The notes below the pieces were generated by a model. The model was not told the DNA's origin and did not search any database. It saw nothing but the letters and a program-made list of their open reading frames with translations. Positions 31,828 through 42,957 of a stretch of DNA of 52,141 nucleotides are shown piece by piece. Origin of the DNA: Candidatus Methylomirabilis tolerans (GTDB lineage: Bacteria > Methylomirabilota > Methylomirabilia > Methylomirabilales > Methylomirabilaceae); contig JAIOIU010000031.1 in assembly GCA_019912425.1 (NCBI GenBank), positions 1 through 52,141 on the forward strand. The letters run 5' to 3'. The position numbers and the translations under genes were made by a program. Every line of letters begins with the position of its first letter. Position 1 is the stretch's first letter.

Positions 31828-32649
31828 ATGAAGGTTACAGCTAACGGTATCGACATCCACTACACGATCGAGGGAGAGGGGCAGGTAGTAACCATGAGTC
31901 ATGCCCTTGGATGTAACCTCTCAATGTGGGAGGAGCAGGCCCACGCGCTTCGTGGACGCTACCGGGTGCTCAGATATGACACGCGAGGCCACGGCCAAAC
32001 CAGCGCATCGCCCGGCCCTTACAGCCTCGAACAGATGGCTGACGATGTGCACGGCCTGCTCAACGTGCTTGGCGTCACACAGACGCACTTTGTAGGCATT
32101 TCAATGGGTGGAATGATCGGTCAGCTCTTCGCGCTCAAATACCCCAACATGCTTCTGAGTCTGACCCTGTGCTCCACCACCAGCCACTACCCGGCCACCA
32201 TCCGTACGGCCTGGGAGGACCGGATTCGCACGGTGGACGCAAAAGGAATAGAGCCGATGGTCGAGCCTGCCATTCAGCGCTGGTTTACCCCGGCTTTTCG
32301 GGAACGCCGGTCTGATATCATGGAACGCGTACGAACCATGCTTCGAAGTACACCTCCGCAAGGATATATCGGCTGTTGCCACGCAATCCCCGCGATAGAC
32401 GTGACCGATCGTCTCGGTGAGGTTCGATGTCAGGCTCTCGTCGTCGCGGGCGAAGACGATCCTGGAACCCCGATTGCGATGGCGCAGGAGATCCATGCGG
32501 CCCTCCCCTCCTCCGAACTGGCCGTCCTGCGTCCCGCTTCGCATCTGTGCAACCTGGAACAGCGCGAGGCGTTCAACCAGACCCTGCTTAGCTTTCTCGA
32601 CAAGGTGACTGAGAAACGCGACCCGAATGAACCGTGTGGCTCAGATTAA
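31828..32649 (+). CDS. Alpha/beta hydrolase, 3-oxoadipate enol-lactonase-like
   Basis: A 273-residue alpha/beta hydrolase. The nucleophile is Ser92 in GISMGGM, the acid is Asp210 or Asp211 in VVAGEDDPGTP, and the base is His239 in PASHLCNLEQ. The order and spacing are like PcaD (beta-ketoadipate enol-lactone hydrolase), and the start MKVTANGIDIHYTIEGEG is typical. No aromatic-degradation genes are near, so the true substrate may differ. The ATG at 31828 is used because AGGAGG precedes it; the frame extends 14 codons further up. A strong terminator follows. Confidence 0.85.
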   Translation: MKVTANGIDIHYTIEGEGQVVTMSHALGCNLSMWEEQAHALRGRYRVLRYDTRGHGQTSASPGPYSLEQMADDVHGLLNVLGVTQTHFVGISMGGMIGQLFALKYPNMLLSLTLCSTTSHYPATIRTAWEDRIRTVDAKGIEPMVEPAIQRWFTPAFRERRSDIMERVRTMLRSTPPQGYIGCCHAIPAIDVTDRLGEVRCQALVVAGEDDPGTPIAMAQEIHAALPSSELAVLRPASHLCNLEQREAFNQTLLSFLDKVTEKRDPNEPCGSD

Positions 32650-32684
32650 CCTGGGCACGCTGAAGACGGACAGGGCCCACAAAA

Positions 32685-32723
32685 AACAGAAAGGAGGTCC
32701 CGCCTCTGGACCTCCTTTCTGTT
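32685..32723. terminator. Bidirectional terminator hairpin
   Basis: Arms AACAGAAAGGAGGTCC and GGACCTCCTTTCTGTT (16 bases each) pair perfectly around a 7-base loop. An A run (32681-32686) on the left would give a U tract on the minus-strand transcript. It lies between two convergent genes, so it probably ends both. Confidence 0.75.
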
Positions 32724-32747
32724 GAGAGCCGCCGTAGCTCGTGAGAT

Positions 32748-33035
32748 CTACTCGATGACCTCCATGATTCGACTCTGAACATTTGAGGCTAACGTCATCA
32801 GCTCGCTGCGGAGCGCCTTGCGCTCATCGAGAACCAAAATTTTATCGAAGTTGCTGAAATCGCCCACCTCAATGGTAATGACTCGCTCCAACTTATTCGC
32901 CAAGTGGTCCCCATAGACGTGAAACCTCGAGACCCCCTGGTTGGCGAGCCAAAATTTTTTCATTTTGCCGATTAAGAAAGCATCCAATGCCTCTTCCTGC
33001 CCTGGCTGGACTTCACACATGATGTGGTAGATCAT
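32748..33035 (-). CDS. Small hypothetical protein, dimeric alpha-beta-barrel-like (95 aa)
   Basis: A 95-residue protein (MIYHIMCEVQPGQEEALDAF, ISMSNFDK-type middle as EVGDFSNFDKILV). The pattern of strand, PGQE-helix and strand resembles the ABM-type dimeric alpha-beta barrel, but the family is not certain. AAAAGGAGGGGGAACG precedes the ATG, a strong ribosome binding site that supports expression. It stands alone between the terminator and the large gap before gltB. Confidence 0.65.
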   Translation of the reverse strand: MIYHIMCEVQPGQEEALDAFLIGKMKKFWLANQGVSRFHVYGDHLANKLERVITIEVGDFSNFDKILVLDERKALRSELMTLASNVQSRIMEVIE

Positions 33036-33865
33036 CGTTCCCCCTCCTTTTCACCGGGTCTAGATTACGGTAGCCTCTCATTCTCCCCACGCGCTTCGTC
33101 CCGAAACGGCCCAACAAAAAACAGCGCCCTTTACGCAGTAACCCGTTCGCAAAGAACTGTTTACACTTTTCCATCGACCTCTGTCAATCAAATTATAGCG
33201 GACTTGATCCCTCGCTTGGGTCATGGGCCACCTCGACGGGCGAACCGAATAACAATTCCACGGTTATAATATATTCACATCATTGCAAAACAGCTAGTGT
33301 CCTAATCTGCAATTGTCTCCCCCTCTCTCAACCCCGTACAGCCACCACCTAATAAGAGAAAATTCGGCTAAGTTTCATAGCATTCATTTAATTTAATTGG
33401 TTACGATATATTCATTGATATATTACATGATATCTTCGCGCCCCGTTACTCATGAGGATCCGTTGGCGTTATCGACGGGATACTTTTTCAAGAGTTCAAA
33501 GAGACGCCGAGCCCTCGCGACTTTCCGCTTGACAGCGGGATCGAAGCACGCTATCAACTATCCCCAATCTGCTAGGAATCTCCCCAGCCGGTTTTTTCCC
33601 CTCACCTTCCGGAGAGAGGGGACCTGAGAAGGAGAACGTGTCCTATTGCCCGGCTTGACTGTTTTTCACGTGACTTATCATACGGTTTCGGCTATATTAT
33701 TCTGAAAATTGTCTACCGCTGAAATCCCCTCTCGGGTCCTCCCCATTTTTTGATAAAGGTGGGTTGGGGGGATTTTTATGATGTATGAGTAGCCCCTTCC
33801 GGGGCCATGACTATTCAGTAATATTTTTATTGATCGACCACTTCAAAGAGTGGAAGGAGAGTTTG
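33036..33865. other. Long AT-richer gap upstream of gltB
   Basis: About 830 bases with clearly lower GC than the neighbours. No open frame looks real. The right end must hold the gltBD promoter. No sigma-54-type GG-N10-GC match was found here. Confidence 0.4.
33670..33698 (+). promoter_or_regulatory. Sigma-70-type promoter candidate for gltBD
   Basis: GTGACT, 17 bases, TATATT: four of six and five of six matches to the -35 and -10 consensus. It would give a leader of about 160 bases before the GTG at 33866. Pattern match only. Confidence 0.35.
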
Positions 33866-36800
33866 GTGACTGACCAGACGGATTCAGTGTCTGTGGCCCC
33901 TTACGGTATCCCACCCAAACAGGGCCTGTACGACCCGACCTACGAGCATGATGCCTGCGGTGTCGGCTTCGTGGTGGATATCAAGGGTCGTCAATCCCAC
34001 ACAATCATCCAACAGTCACTCACGATCTTAAAGAACCTGCTTCATCGCGGTGCCAGCGGCTGTGAGCCGAATACAGGCGATGGGGCCGGCATTCTCATTC
34101 AGATGCCTCACGCCTTTCTCGCCCGCGAGTGCGCCAGAATCGGGATCACCCTGCCCGCGCCGAAGCAGTACGGTGCGGGGCTGGTCTTCCTGCCCACTGA
34201 CCCTTCGCAGGCCGCAAAATGCCAGGCGATCTTCGAGGACCTGATCGTAGAAGAAGGGCAGACGCTCCTGGGGTGGCGGGATGTACCGACAGACAGCTCA
34301 CCGATCGGCCCCAGTGCCAAGGTCTCCGAGCCGATCTTCAAGCAGATCTTCATCGGTCGCAATCCGGCTCTCCAGGACGATCGGGCGTTCGAACGGAAGC
34401 TCTACGTCATCCGTAAGCAGGTTGAGCACGTGGTCTACGGCTCGACCCTGTCGCAGCGGAAACTCTTCTACATACCAAGCCTCTCCTCAAATACGCTAAC
34501 CTATAAGGGGATGCTGATAGGGAACCAGATCGAGACGATCTTTCCGGACATCACAGACCCGGCTGTCGAATCGGCGCTGGCGTTGGTCCACCAGCGCTTT
34601 TCGACCAATACCTTCCCCTCCTGGCCACTGGCGCATCCCTACCGGTACATGGCTCACAACGGCGAGATCAACACGCTGCGCGGTAACATCAACTGGATGC
34701 GCGCTCGCGAGGCGCTGTGCGAGTCCGAACTACTGCCTGACCTCAAGAAAATCTTTCCGATTGTGCTGGAAGGCGGAAGCGACTCAGCGGTTTTCGACAA
34801 CGTCCTCGAGTTTCTGGTGATGGCCGGGCGTCCCCTGCCCCACGCCATCCTCATGATGATTCCGGAGGCCTGGAGCGGCCACGAATCGATGAGCGAGGAA
34901 CGAAAGGCGTTCTATGAGTATCATAGCTGCCTGATGGAGCCCTGGGACGGGCCGGCATCGATCGCCTTTACCGATGGGACGGTGATCGGGGCGGTGCTGG
35001 ACCGGAACGGACTGCGCCCGTCGCGATACTACGTCACGAAGGACGGCATGGTGGTCATGGCCTCCGAGGTAGGGGTACTGGACATCCCGCCCGAAAATGT
35101 GCTGATCAAAGAGCGCCTACACCCTGGCCGGATTTTTCTGGTGGACACCGCCCAGGGGAGGATCATCGACGACACCGAGTTGAAGCACGGCTTTGCGACC
35201 GAGCACCCGTATCAGGAGTGGCTCGAGGCGAACCTCGTCCCGCTGGAGGAGTTACTGACGCCCCCTCACGTCCATGAGCCGGACCATGAAACGGTGCTGC
35301 AGCGGCAACAGCTCTTCGGTTATACCCACGAAGACCTTCGGCTCCTGATCGGACCGATGGCCTTGAAGGGTGAGGAGCCGGTCGGCTCTATGGGGACCGA
35401 CACGCCGCTCGCCGTCCTCTCCAACCGCCCGCGTCTGCTCTATGATTATTTCCAGCAGCTCTTCGCCCAGGTGACCAACCCCCCGCTGGACGCGATTCGG
35501 GAGGAGTTGGTGACGCAGATGGCAACCACCATCGGACCGGAACGGAATCTGCTCACACCGGAACCTGAAAGCTGTCGGCAGATCAAATTGAAAACGCCGG
35601 TCCTGGACAACGAGGAGTTGGCGCGGATCCGCTATACGGATCTGCCGGGCTTCAGATCGATCACGCTGCCGATGCTGTTCCCGGTGACCGAAGACGGCAA
35701 GGGCCTCGAACAGGCACTGGAGGAGCTATGCGGCAAGGCGAGCCAGGCTGTCGCTGATGGCTACACCTTTCTCATTTTATCCGATCGTGGTGTGTGTAAA
35801 GAGCTGGCCCCAATCCCGGCCCTCCTCGCCACTGCCAGTGTTCATCATCACCTGGTCCGGGAAGGAACCCGGACGCGGGTGGGACTGGTGATCGAGAGCG
35901 GTGAGCCGCGTGAGGTTCATCATGCGGCACTGCTCATCGGGTATGGCGCGGGCGCCATCAACCCGTACCTGGCTTTCGAGACCCTCGACGACATGATCCG
36001 TGAGGGGCTGCTGCCGGGAATGGACCACAAGAAGGCCGTCAAGCACTACATCAAGGCGCTCAACAAGGGCATCCTGAAGGTCATCTCCAAGATGGGAATC
36101 TCTACGATCCAGTCTTATCGCGGCGCCCAAATCTTCGAGGCAATCGGGCTGAACAAGGCGTTTGTGGACCGGTGCCTTACCTGGACGGCCTCCCGAATCG
36201 GCGGCATCGGAATCGACGAGATTTCCGAAGAGGTGATCCTCCGCCATCGCAAGGCCTTCCCTGACCGGCCTGTCGGTGAGCCAAACCTTGAATGGGGCGG
36301 TGAATACCAGTGGCGGCGGGACGGCGAGTATCATCTCCTGAACCCAGAGACGGTCGCGAAGCTCCAGTACTCTACACGGACCGGCCAGTATACGGTCTTC
36401 AAAGAGTACTCAGAGATGGTGAACAACCATAGTCAGAATCTGTGTACCCTCCGTGGGCTCATGGAGTTCAAGCAGGCTGATCAGCCAATCCCGATCGAGG
36501 AGGTTGAGCCCGTCGAGTCTATTCTCAGGCGCTTCGCCACTGGAGCCATGTCGTACGGTTCCATCAGCCAGGAGGCTCACGAGACGCTGGCGATTGCCAT
36601 GAACCGGCTGGGCGCCAGGTCGAATACCGGAGAGGGGGGGGAGGACCCGGCCCGCTTCACACCGGATCCCAACGGCGACTGGCGACGCAGCGCCATCAAG
36701 CAAGTAGCCTCCGGCCGCTTCGGAGTCACCAGCGAGTATCTGGTCAATGCCACCGACCTGCAGATCAAGATGGCGCAGGGCAGTAAGCCTGGTGAGGGAG

Positions 36801-38455
36801 GTCAACTCCCAGGCGCGAAAGTCTATCCGTGGGTCGCCAAGGTGCGGCATTCGACCCCTGGCGTAGGTCTGATCTCTCCGCCGCCACACCATGACATCTA
36901 CTCTATCGAGGACCTTAAACAGCTCATCCATGACTTGAAGAATAGTAACCCAACTGCCCGCATTCACGTGAAACTTGTCGCTGAAGTCGGGGTCGGGACG
37001 ATCGCGGCAGGGGTGGCTAAGGCCTTCTCTGATGTGGTCCTGATCTCTGGATTCGATGGCGGGACGGGGGCCTCCCCGTTGGGCTCCATCAAGCATGCCG
37101 GCCTGCCTTGGGAGTTGGGATTGGCCGAGACCCAGCAGGTGCTGGTGATGAACAAGCTCCGGGATCGGATCGCCGTCCAGGTCGATGGTCAGATGAAGAC
37201 CGGGCGGGACGTCATCATTGCCGCGCTGCTGGGCGCCGAAGAGTACGGCTTTTCCACAGCACCGCTGGTCGTATCGGGTTGTATCATGATGCGCGTCTGC
37301 CATCTGAACACCTGCCCGGTTGGGGTCGCCACTCAGGATCCCGAGTTGAGGAAGAACTTCTCCGGAAAGCCCGAGTATGTCGAAACCTTCTTCCGCTTCA
37401 TCGCGGCCGAGGTACGTGAGTTGATGGCCAAACTTGGCTTCCGCACCATGGATGAGATGATCGGCCGCGTAGATCGGCTCGATATGAAGACAGCGGTCGA
37501 GCACTGGAAGGCGAAGGGACTGGACTACTCCTCGATTCTCTATCGTCCGGAGGTCGGGCCGGAGGTGGCCATCCGGAAGGTGCGAGAGCAAGACCATGGC
37601 CTGGAGCAGTCGTTGGACATGACCACTATCGTCCCGCTCTGCCAGCCCGCGCTCGAACGGCGTGAGCCGGTCGGCCTGCGCCTGCCGATCAGGAACGTCA
37701 ACCGCACGGTCGGCACCATCCTGGGCTTCCAAGTGACCAGCCGCTACGGAGGCGAGGGGCTCCCCGAGGACACGATCCGGATCCACTTCACCGGATCGGC
37801 CGGTCAAAGCTTTGGCGCCTTCATCCCCCAAGGAATCACGCTGGCCTTGGAGGGCGACAGCAACGACTACCTGGGCAAGGGGTTGTCGGGCGGCAAGATC
37901 GTCGTCTTTCCGCCCCGCGAGGCCACATTCGTCCCCGAAGAGAATATCCTGGTCGGCAACGTGGTGCTGTACGGCGCCACAAAGGGCGAGGTTTATCTTC
38001 GCGGGGTTGCCGGCGAACGATTCGCGGTGCGCAACAGCGGCGCCCATGCGGTGGTAGAGGGCGTCGGCGACCACGGCTGCGAGTACATGACCGGCGGCCG
38101 CATCGTCGTCATTGGGAAGACCGGACGCAACTTCGCTGCGGGGATGTCCGGAGGCGTTGCCTACGTTCTGGACGAAGCCGGCGACTTCAAGGCCCGCTGT
38201 AACCTCAGCATGGTTGATCTGGAGGCCTTGGATGTCGAAGAGGAGATCGAAGAGGTCAAGACACTCCTCCGCCGCCACCTTCGCTATACCGGCAGTACGG
38301 TGGCCGAGCGGATTCTCGGGAGTTGGCAGGCAATGGAAGCGAAATTCATCAAAGTGATACCAAAGGATTACAAGCGGGCGATGAAGGCAATGAAACGCGC
38401 TGAGATCGAAGGGATCCCCTGGGAACAGGCGGTGATGATGGGCGCCCATGGGTAA
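33866..38455 (+). CDS. gltB: Glutamate synthase large subunit (GOGAT)
   Basis: A 1529-residue enzyme that makes glutamate from glutamine and 2-oxoglutarate. The start is GTG at 33866, with AAGGAG six bases upstream; the frame extends 27 codons more without a signal. The first 30 residues are a propeptide (TYEHDA) removed to expose the catalytic Cys31 (CGVGFV) of the class II glutaminase domain. The central and FMN-binding domains follow ([18 protein letters not shown]), with the [3Fe-4S] cysteines 1139, 1145 and 1150 ([12 protein letters not shown]). A GXGXG beta-helix domain closes the protein. The last 8 bases overlap gltD, so both subunits are translated together. Confidence 0.97.
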   Translation: MTDQTDSVSVAPYGIPPKQGLYDPTYEHDACGVGFVVDIKGRQSHTIIQQSLTILKNLLHRGASGCEPNTGDGAGILIQMPHAFLARECARIGITLPAPKQYGAGLVFLPTDPSQAAKCQAIFEDLIVEEGQTLLGWRDVPTDSSPIGPSAKVSEPIFKQIFIGRNPALQDDRAFERKLYVIRKQVEHVVYGSTLSQRKLFYIPSLSSNTLTYKGMLIGNQIETIFPDITDPAVESALALVHQRFSTNTFPSWPLAHPYRYMAHNGEINTLRGNINWMRAREALCESELLPDLKKIFPIVLEGGSDSAVFDNVLEFLVMAGRPLPHAILMMIPEAWSGHESMSEERKAFYEYHSCLMEPWDGPASIAFTDGTVIGAVLDRNGLRPSRYYVTKDGMVVMASEVGVLDIPPENVLIKERLHPGRIFLVDTAQGRIIDDTELKHGFATEHPYQEWLEANLVPLEELLTPPHVHEPDHETVLQRQQLFGYTHEDLRLLIGPMALKGEEPVGSMGTDTPLAVLSNRPRLLYDYFQQLFAQVTNPPLDAIREELVTQMATTIGPERNLLTPEPESCRQIKLKTPVLDNEELARIRYTDLPGFRSITLPMLFPVTEDGKGLEQALEELCGKASQAVADGYTFLILSDRGVCKELAPIPALLATASVHHHLVREGTRTRVGLVIESGEPREVHHAALLIGYGAGAINPYLAFETLDDMIREGLLPGMDHKKAVKHYIKALNKGILKVISKMGISTIQSYRGAQIFEAIGLNKAFVDRCLTWTASRIGGIGIDEISEEVILRHRKAFPDRPVGEPNLEWGGEYQWRRDGEYHLLNPETVAKLQYSTRTGQYTVFKEYSEMVNNHSQNLCTLRGLMEFKQADQPIPIEEVEPVESILRRFATGAMSYGSISQEAHETLAIAMNRLGARSNTGEGGEDPARFTPDPNGDWRRSAIKQVASGRFGVTSEYLVNATDLQIKMAQGSKPGEGGQLPGAKVYPWVAKVRHSTPGVGLISPPPHHDIYSIEDLKQLIHDLKNSNPTARIHVKLVAEVGVGTIAAGVAKAFSDVVLISGFDGGTGASPLGSIKHAGLPWELGLAETQQVLVMNKLRDRIAVQVDGQMKTGRDVIIAALLGAEEYGFSTAPLVVSGCIMMRVCHLNTCPVGVATQDPELRKNFSGKPEYVETFFRFIAAEVRELMAKLGFRTMDEMIGRVDRLDMKTAVEHWKAKGLDYSSILYRPEVGPEVAIRKVREQDHGLEQSLDMTTIVPLCQPALERREPVGLRLPIRNVNRTVGTILGFQVTSRYGGEGLPEDTIRIHFTGSAGQSFGAFIPQGITLALEGDSNDYLGKGLSGGKIVVFPPREATFVPEENILVGNVVLYGATKGEVYLRGVAGERFAVRNSGAHAVVEGVGDHGCEYMTGGRIVVIGKTGRNFAAGMSGGVAYVLDEAGDFKARCNLSMVDLEALDVEEEIEEVKTLLRRHLRYTGSTVAERILGSWQAMEAKFIKVIPKDYKRAMKAMKRAEIEGIPWEQAVMMGAHG

Positions 38456-39893
38456 GCCGACCGGTTTCATCGAGTTCAAGCGCGAAAAGCAGCCATACCG
38501 GCCGGTGGAGGAGCGGATCCAAGACTGGCAACAGGTAATGCTGCCGTGGCCGGCAGAGGTGCTGAAGCGGCAAGGGGCGCGCTGCATGGACTGCGGTATT
38601 CCGTTCTGCCATCAGGGCTGCCCGCTGGGCAATATCATCCCGGACTGGAATGACCTGGTCTACCGCGACCGGTGGCAGGACGCCATCGAGCGGCTACACG
38701 CCACCAATAACTTCCCGGAGTTTACCGGAACCGCCTGCCCGGCACCCTGCGAGGGATCGTGCGTCCTTGGGATCAACAACGACCCTGTGACGATCAAGGC
38801 GATCGAGCTGGCCATTGTCGAGCACGCCTTCGAGGCAGGATGGATCAGGCCGGAGCCTCCCGCCGTTCGCACCGGGAAAAAGGTGGCAGTGGTGGGCTCT
38901 GGTCCGGCAGGACTCGCGGCGGCCCAGCAACTCAACCGCGCCGGTCATTGGGTGACGGTCTTCGAGCGGGCCGACCGGATCGGCGGTCTGTTGCGCTATG
39001 GGATTCCGGAGTTCAAACTGGAGAAGCGGGTGCTGGACCGACGGCTTGATCAGATGGCAAAGGAGGAGATTCAGTTCCGTGTTCAGGCGAACGTCGGAGT
39101 GAATGTGGCGGTTGAGGAACTTCGTCGTGACTTCGATGCCATCCTCCTCGCTGGAGGAGCCACCGCGCCGCGCGATCTCGTAGTCCCCGGACGTGAGTTG
39201 CACGGAATCCACTTCGCCATGGAGTACCTGACACTTCAGAACCGGAGATGCCAGGGCGAGGTCATCCCTGATGAGGTATTTATTACCGCCAGCGGCAAGC
39301 GCGTCGTCGTCATCGGTGGCGGCGACACCGGCGCCGACTGCCTGGGGACTGCCCTCCGCCAGGGGGCCGTGTCCGTCCACCAATTCGAGTTGCTCCCCCA
39401 GCCGCCTGATACCCGGGCGTCGGATAACCCCTGGCCTCAATGGCCGATTATTTTCCGCACCTCCTCTGCGCACGCGGAGGGTGGTACCCGCGAGTACTCG
39501 GTCTCTACAACTCACTTTTCCGGAGAAAACGGCCGGGTCACAAAGCTACACGCGCATCGGGTCGAAATGATCACGGAAAACGGGCGGATGGCCTTCAGAG
39601 CGATCCCGGGTACCGAGTTCGAGGAGGAGGTGGACCTGGTGCTGCTGGCTATGGGTTTCCTGGGGCCTGAGCGGGGCGGACTGCTGAGCGAACTCGACGT
39701 GAGACTTACCGACCGCGGCAACGTCTGGCGGGATAAGGACTGGATGACCAGTACACCGGGCGTCTTTACGGCCGGCGACATGCAGCGCGGCCAATCGTTG
39801 ATTGTCTGGGCCATTGCCGAAGGCCGCAGCGCCGCCCGCGGCATCGATCACTACCTCATGGGTCGCTCTACTCTCCCTGCATCAATCCGTTAA
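38448..39893 (+). CDS. gltD: Glutamate synthase small subunit
   Basis: A 481-residue flavoprotein that carries electrons from NAD(P)H to GltB. Two cysteine groups for [4Fe-4S] clusters stand at 46, 49, 54, 58 ([13 protein letters not shown]) and 97, 101, 105 (CPAPCEGSC). The FAD fold is [18 protein letters not shown] and the NAD(P) fold is [14 protein letters not shown]. The C-terminal FAD contact is [18 protein letters not shown]. The start lies inside the end of gltB in another frame (8-base overlap). No gene follows closely; a repeat copy starts 40 bases after the stop. Confidence 0.97.
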   Translation: MGKPTGFIEFKREKQPYRPVEERIQDWQQVMLPWPAEVLKRQGARCMDCGIPFCHQGCPLGNIIPDWNDLVYRDRWQDAIERLHATNNFPEFTGTACPAPCEGSCVLGINNDPVTIKAIELAIVEHAFEAGWIRPEPPAVRTGKKVAVVGSGPAGLAAAQQLNRAGHWVTVFERADRIGGLLRYGIPEFKLEKRVLDRRLDQMAKEEIQFRVQANVGVNVAVEELRRDFDAILLAGGATAPRDLVVPGRELHGIHFAMEYLTLQNRRCQGEVIPDEVFITASGKRVVVIGGGDTGADCLGTALRQGAVSVHQFELLPQPPDTRASDNPWPQWPIIFRTSSAHAEGGTREYSVSTTHFSGENGRVTKLHAHRVEMITENGRMAFRAIPGTEFEEEVDLVLLAMGFLGPERGGLLSELDVRLTDRGNVWRDKDWMTSTPGVFTAGDMQRGQSLIVWAIAEGRSAARGIDHYLMGRSTLPASIR

Positions 39894-39932
39894 ATCCATC
39901 AGACGCTCAAAGGCGAGAATCCGGAAAGATGC

Positions 39933-39981
39933 GGATTCCCCCGTATCAAGTACGGGGAAGACGTGTCAAGCCAGGAAGGAC
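39933..39981. repeat. Dispersed repeat, partial copy
   Basis: 49 bases matching 21864-21912 with 7 differences. Only one half of the 89-bp element is present. It lies between gltD and the YqgE gene. Confidence 0.6.
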
Positions 39982-40005
39982 GAACTGCCTGAGACGTATG
40001 TCGCA

Positions 40006-40731
40006 ATGAACAAATCCAGTCTGAACATTGCCGAATGGCGACGGAGGCACCCGCCTCTCGCCAAGAGCTGTAGCGAGCCGTGTCGAACCGTCGGCTTCCT
40101 GCTGCTGCGGTCCCCTGCAGTCCTGACTGCTATTGTGGGACTGCTGATATCGGGATCTGGCCTTCGGGACGCAGATGCCACGGCCAGGACGGCCGCTCCC
40201 GCCCAAGCCCCCACTCTCACTGGTCAACTTCTCGTTGCCAAGGACGAACTTCGGGACCCGAGATTTGTACGCTCCGTGGTCTATATCATCCACCATGACG
40301 CGACCGGAGCGATTGGTCTCATCCTGAACAGGCCGGTCGCGGAGGCATCGCTGTCTGAACTGCTGGAACAGGCCGGGTTGGAAAGCGCGGGGGTGAAGGG
40401 GAAGATCCGCGTGCACTTTGGAGGGCCGATCGAACCCGAACAGGGATTCGTCCTGCATACCACGGACTACAGGATCGACAGCACCAAGGTCGTTAAGAAC
40501 GGCATCGCGGTGACGGCTCAACCAAAGATTCTCCAAGCCATAGGCACCGGGGTCGGCCCACGCAAGAGCCTCTTTGCGCTAGGCTATGCCGGTTGGGCCC
40601 CAGGCCAACTTGAGGTCGAAATTAACGCAGGAGCATGGGAGATCATTCCGGCCGACGAAGCGCTTGTGTTCGATGAGAACTCCGAGACGAAGTGGGATCG
40701 CGCCATGGCCAGACGGATGATTCGTCTCTGA
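40006..40731 (+). CDS. YqgE/AlgH family protein with N-terminal membrane segment
   Basis: A 241-residue protein. Residues 55-241 form a YqgE/AlgH (DUF179) domain: LTGQLLVAKDELRDPRFVRS, VYIIHHDATGAIGLILNRP, FGGPIEPEQGFVLH, LGYAGWAPGQLEVE. Usual family members are about 187 residues and cytosolic; here about 50 extra residues come first, with a hydrophobic segment (VLTAIVGLLISGSGL), so this copy may be exported or membrane-tethered. The ATG at 40006 has only a weak purine stretch before it. Family function is not settled. Confidence 0.8.
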   Translation: MNKSSLNIAEWRRRHPPLAKSCSEPCRTVGFLLLRSPAVLTAIVGLLISGSGLRDADATARTAAPAQAPTLTGQLLVAKDELRDPRFVRSVVYIIHHDATGAIGLILNRPVAEASLSELLEQAGLESAGVKGKIRVHFGGPIEPEQGFVLHTTDYRIDSTKVVKNGIAVTAQPKILQAIGTGVGPRKSLFALGYAGWAPGQLEVEINAGAWEIIPADEALVFDENSETKWDRAMARRMIRL

Positions 40732-40978
40732 TTGTTCATCTCATTCCATCCGAAGCCAAGTTGCAATTACGAGCGACTGAAAGGAACGGGGCAATCCCGT
40801 AGTGCCTGAGCTCAACCATTCTCTCTCATGAACCGCTCCGACCCCATCGCGTCTCTCTAAATATTGGGGGATCGCCTCTCGGCAGCTCTTTTTATCAATC
40901 GATTGTTAATTCTGGCCATCGTCAGTAGTTCGATGGTTTGATGATCCTGCACGGAGGCGTCCAGAGGATGAACGTCAA

Positions 40979-41596
40979 TCAGGGGAACAGACCGGCGCTC
41001 CCTGCCGCAATCTTGAGAAAGACGAAGTACACCAGCATCAGGACTAGGCCCAATGGCACCCCAATCGCCACCCATTCCCTGCTTGTGATACCGAGTTTGC
41101 CGGCACAGATGATATTGGGGATATTGCCTGGTATCAGCATGCCGCCGGACACCAACAGTCCCATCAGAAGGAACTTGATCTTCGCGAGACTCATCAGAGG
41201 TGAGATTTCAGCGGTAGCCAATGTGGCATCATCCAAAACGGCCGAGATCATATTCACCCAGTACAGCCCTGCCTCAGGCATCCTGACAAGATACCGATCG
41301 ACCAGGGGCGCGAACCCATGCCCGAGAAGCAGGAGGGCCGCAACAAAGATATACACCTTTGCCGCTCGAATGGTGATGTCCGGATAGCTTTCTGGTGCAT
41401 CCTCGACCAGCCCCTCCTCCACCCTGACTCGACGTCCCACAAATACGGCGACAAGCAGTCCCAAGAGGACAATCCCTGCGACTCTCCAGGGCCAAAGGAG
41501 CCGCGCCAAAGAGAAAAACCCGGCGTAGTGTGGAGGGCCAGAGAGCTTGGCCGTTGCGATGGTGGAGAGTGGCTCCCCGATAGGCGTGAGCGCCGC
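40979..41596 (-). pseudogene. DUF1646 permease-like protein, N-terminal half lost
   Basis: From [19 protein letters not shown] onward the frame matches the C-terminal half of DUF1646 membrane proteins (about 350 residues when complete), with hydrophobic helices and conserved blocks [20 protein letters not shown] and [14 protein letters not shown]. The N-terminal helices are missing. Upstream in the same frame, the sequence turns into a piece of gpsA, so the open frame that starts at 41656 is a deletion join. A working transporter is unlikely. Confidence 0.7.
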
Positions 41597-42063
41597 ACCT
41601 CTGCCGAGCGCCAATCCGAGTTGCCGATTGCACGAGAGGTCTCCGGTACACGTCAATACGAGGTCTCCAAGTCCCGCAAGTCTGAAAAATGTCTCGGCGC
41701 GCGCCCACGGCTACACCGAGCCGGGTCATTTCGTGTAACCCCCGTGTAATGAGGGCGGCCAGCGCATTATGCCCAAGTTCAAGGCCGTCCACTATCCCGG
41801 CTGCGATAGTAATCACGTTCTTGACCGCTCCCCCCCAACTCTACGCCTCACGGGTCACTTCCGGCATAGACGCGAAAGGCTGCCGTGCTGAGCAAGCCCT
41901 GAACCCATGTTGCCACGGCAGGCTCAGATGACGCCGCGACCGCCGCCGCCGGCAGTCCTCTGCTGACCTCCTTCGCGAAGGTGGGACCTGAGAGCACGGC
42001 CAGCGTCCGTCTCGCTGAAGCGACCTCATGTAATACCTGCAGCATAGTCAGGCAACTCTTAGG
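41597..42063 (-). pseudogene. gpsA: Glycerol-3-phosphate dehydrogenase fragment (gpsA), several lesions
   Basis: Pieces in successive frames match the middle and C-terminal part of GpsA: TLAVLSGPTFAKEVSRGLPA, then GVELGG and [20 protein letters not shown], then [20 protein letters not shown]. Lesions: an in-frame TGA after GSDP (near 41850), one extra base in a G run (41830-41836) and a frame change near 41695. The N-terminal NAD fold is absent; the fragment begins right at the end of lgt. The C-terminal end is joined to DUF1646. A functional gpsA must be elsewhere if the cell needs it. Confidence 0.75.
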
Positions 42064-42847
42064 GTCGAGGGCGTTTGGCAGCAGCACGCAACCAGGCGAG
42101 TCCGACCAGTGAAACAGCAATCAAGGCGAGGCTCATCACCTGCGCCGCGCGCAACGATCCCAACATCAAGCTGTCGATCCGGAGTCCCTCAACAAAGAAT
42201 CGCCCGACCGAATACAGCGCAATATAACAGAGCAGTAGCGCGCCGGGCATCCGCTGTAGCCGACGGCGAAGCAGGAAGTAAAGGAGCGAGAAGACCAGGA
42301 AGTTCCAGAGCGATTCGTACAGAAACGTCGGATGAAAATACTCAAAGGTAGCCAGATCGGGAGGTCGGTGGTATGGCTCAATGTAGAGCTTCCACGGCAG
42401 ATCGGTCGGGGTTCCGAAGGCCTCCTGATTAAAAAAGTTTCCCCACCGGCCGATCGCCTGTCCGAGCGGAGCGGAAGGGGCCATGATGTCCAGGTAGGTC
42501 AGCACGGGCAACTTCTTGCGAATGGAATAGATGACCGCAGTCAATCCCCCGGCCAACAGACCACCGTGGATCGCCAGTCCACCCTCCCATACCGCCAGGA
42601 TCTTCAGCGGCCAGGAACTATAGTAACCCCAATTGAACAGGACATAGTACAGCCGCGCACCTATCAAGCCCGCTATCACGCCGTACACGATGACGTTCAG
42701 AAGCTGATCAGGATCCTCCCCCCGTCGGATCGCCTCGCGCTGCGCCAGCCAGGTCCCGAGCAAGACACCGGTGGCGAAGAGAAGGCCATACCAGCGGATG
42801 GAAAGCGGACCGATCTGCAGCACGAACGGGCCTGGCGATGCGAACAT
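42059..42847 (-). CDS. lgt: Prolipoprotein diacylglyceryl transferase
   Basis: A 262-residue membrane enzyme with seven hydrophobic segments. It attaches diacylglycerol to the lipobox Cys of prolipoproteins, the first step of lipoprotein maturation. The Lgt signature GQAIGRWGNFFNQEAFG is at 129-145, with the essential Arg134; HGGL (His94) and the C-terminal GRFFVEGLR are also present. Several lipoproteins in this window (DUF4410, cytochrome c, sphingomyelinase-like) would be its substrates. Its last bases touch the gpsA fragment. Confidence 0.95.
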   Translation of the reverse strand: MFASPGPFVLQIGPLSIRWYGLLFATGVLLGTWLAQREAIRRGEDPDQLLNVIVYGVIAGLIGARLYYVLFNWGYYSSWPLKILAVWEGGLAIHGGLLAGGLTAVIYSIRKKLPVLTYLDIMAPSAPLGQAIGRWGNFFNQEAFGTPTDLPWKLYIEPYHRPPDLATFEYFHPTFLYESLWNFLVFSLLYFLLRRRLQRMPGALLLCYIALYSVGRFFVEGLRIDSLMLGSLRAAQVMSLALIAVSLVGLAWLRAAAKRPRP

Positions 42848-42957
42848 ATGGATCTCAGTAGGGGTTGGCGCCGGATTTCTCAGCGGATTACGTTCGGGCT
42901 CACTTTAACCACAAATCGAGTGAAGTCAAGGTAAATCTGGCAACCTGAGAATAGAGA

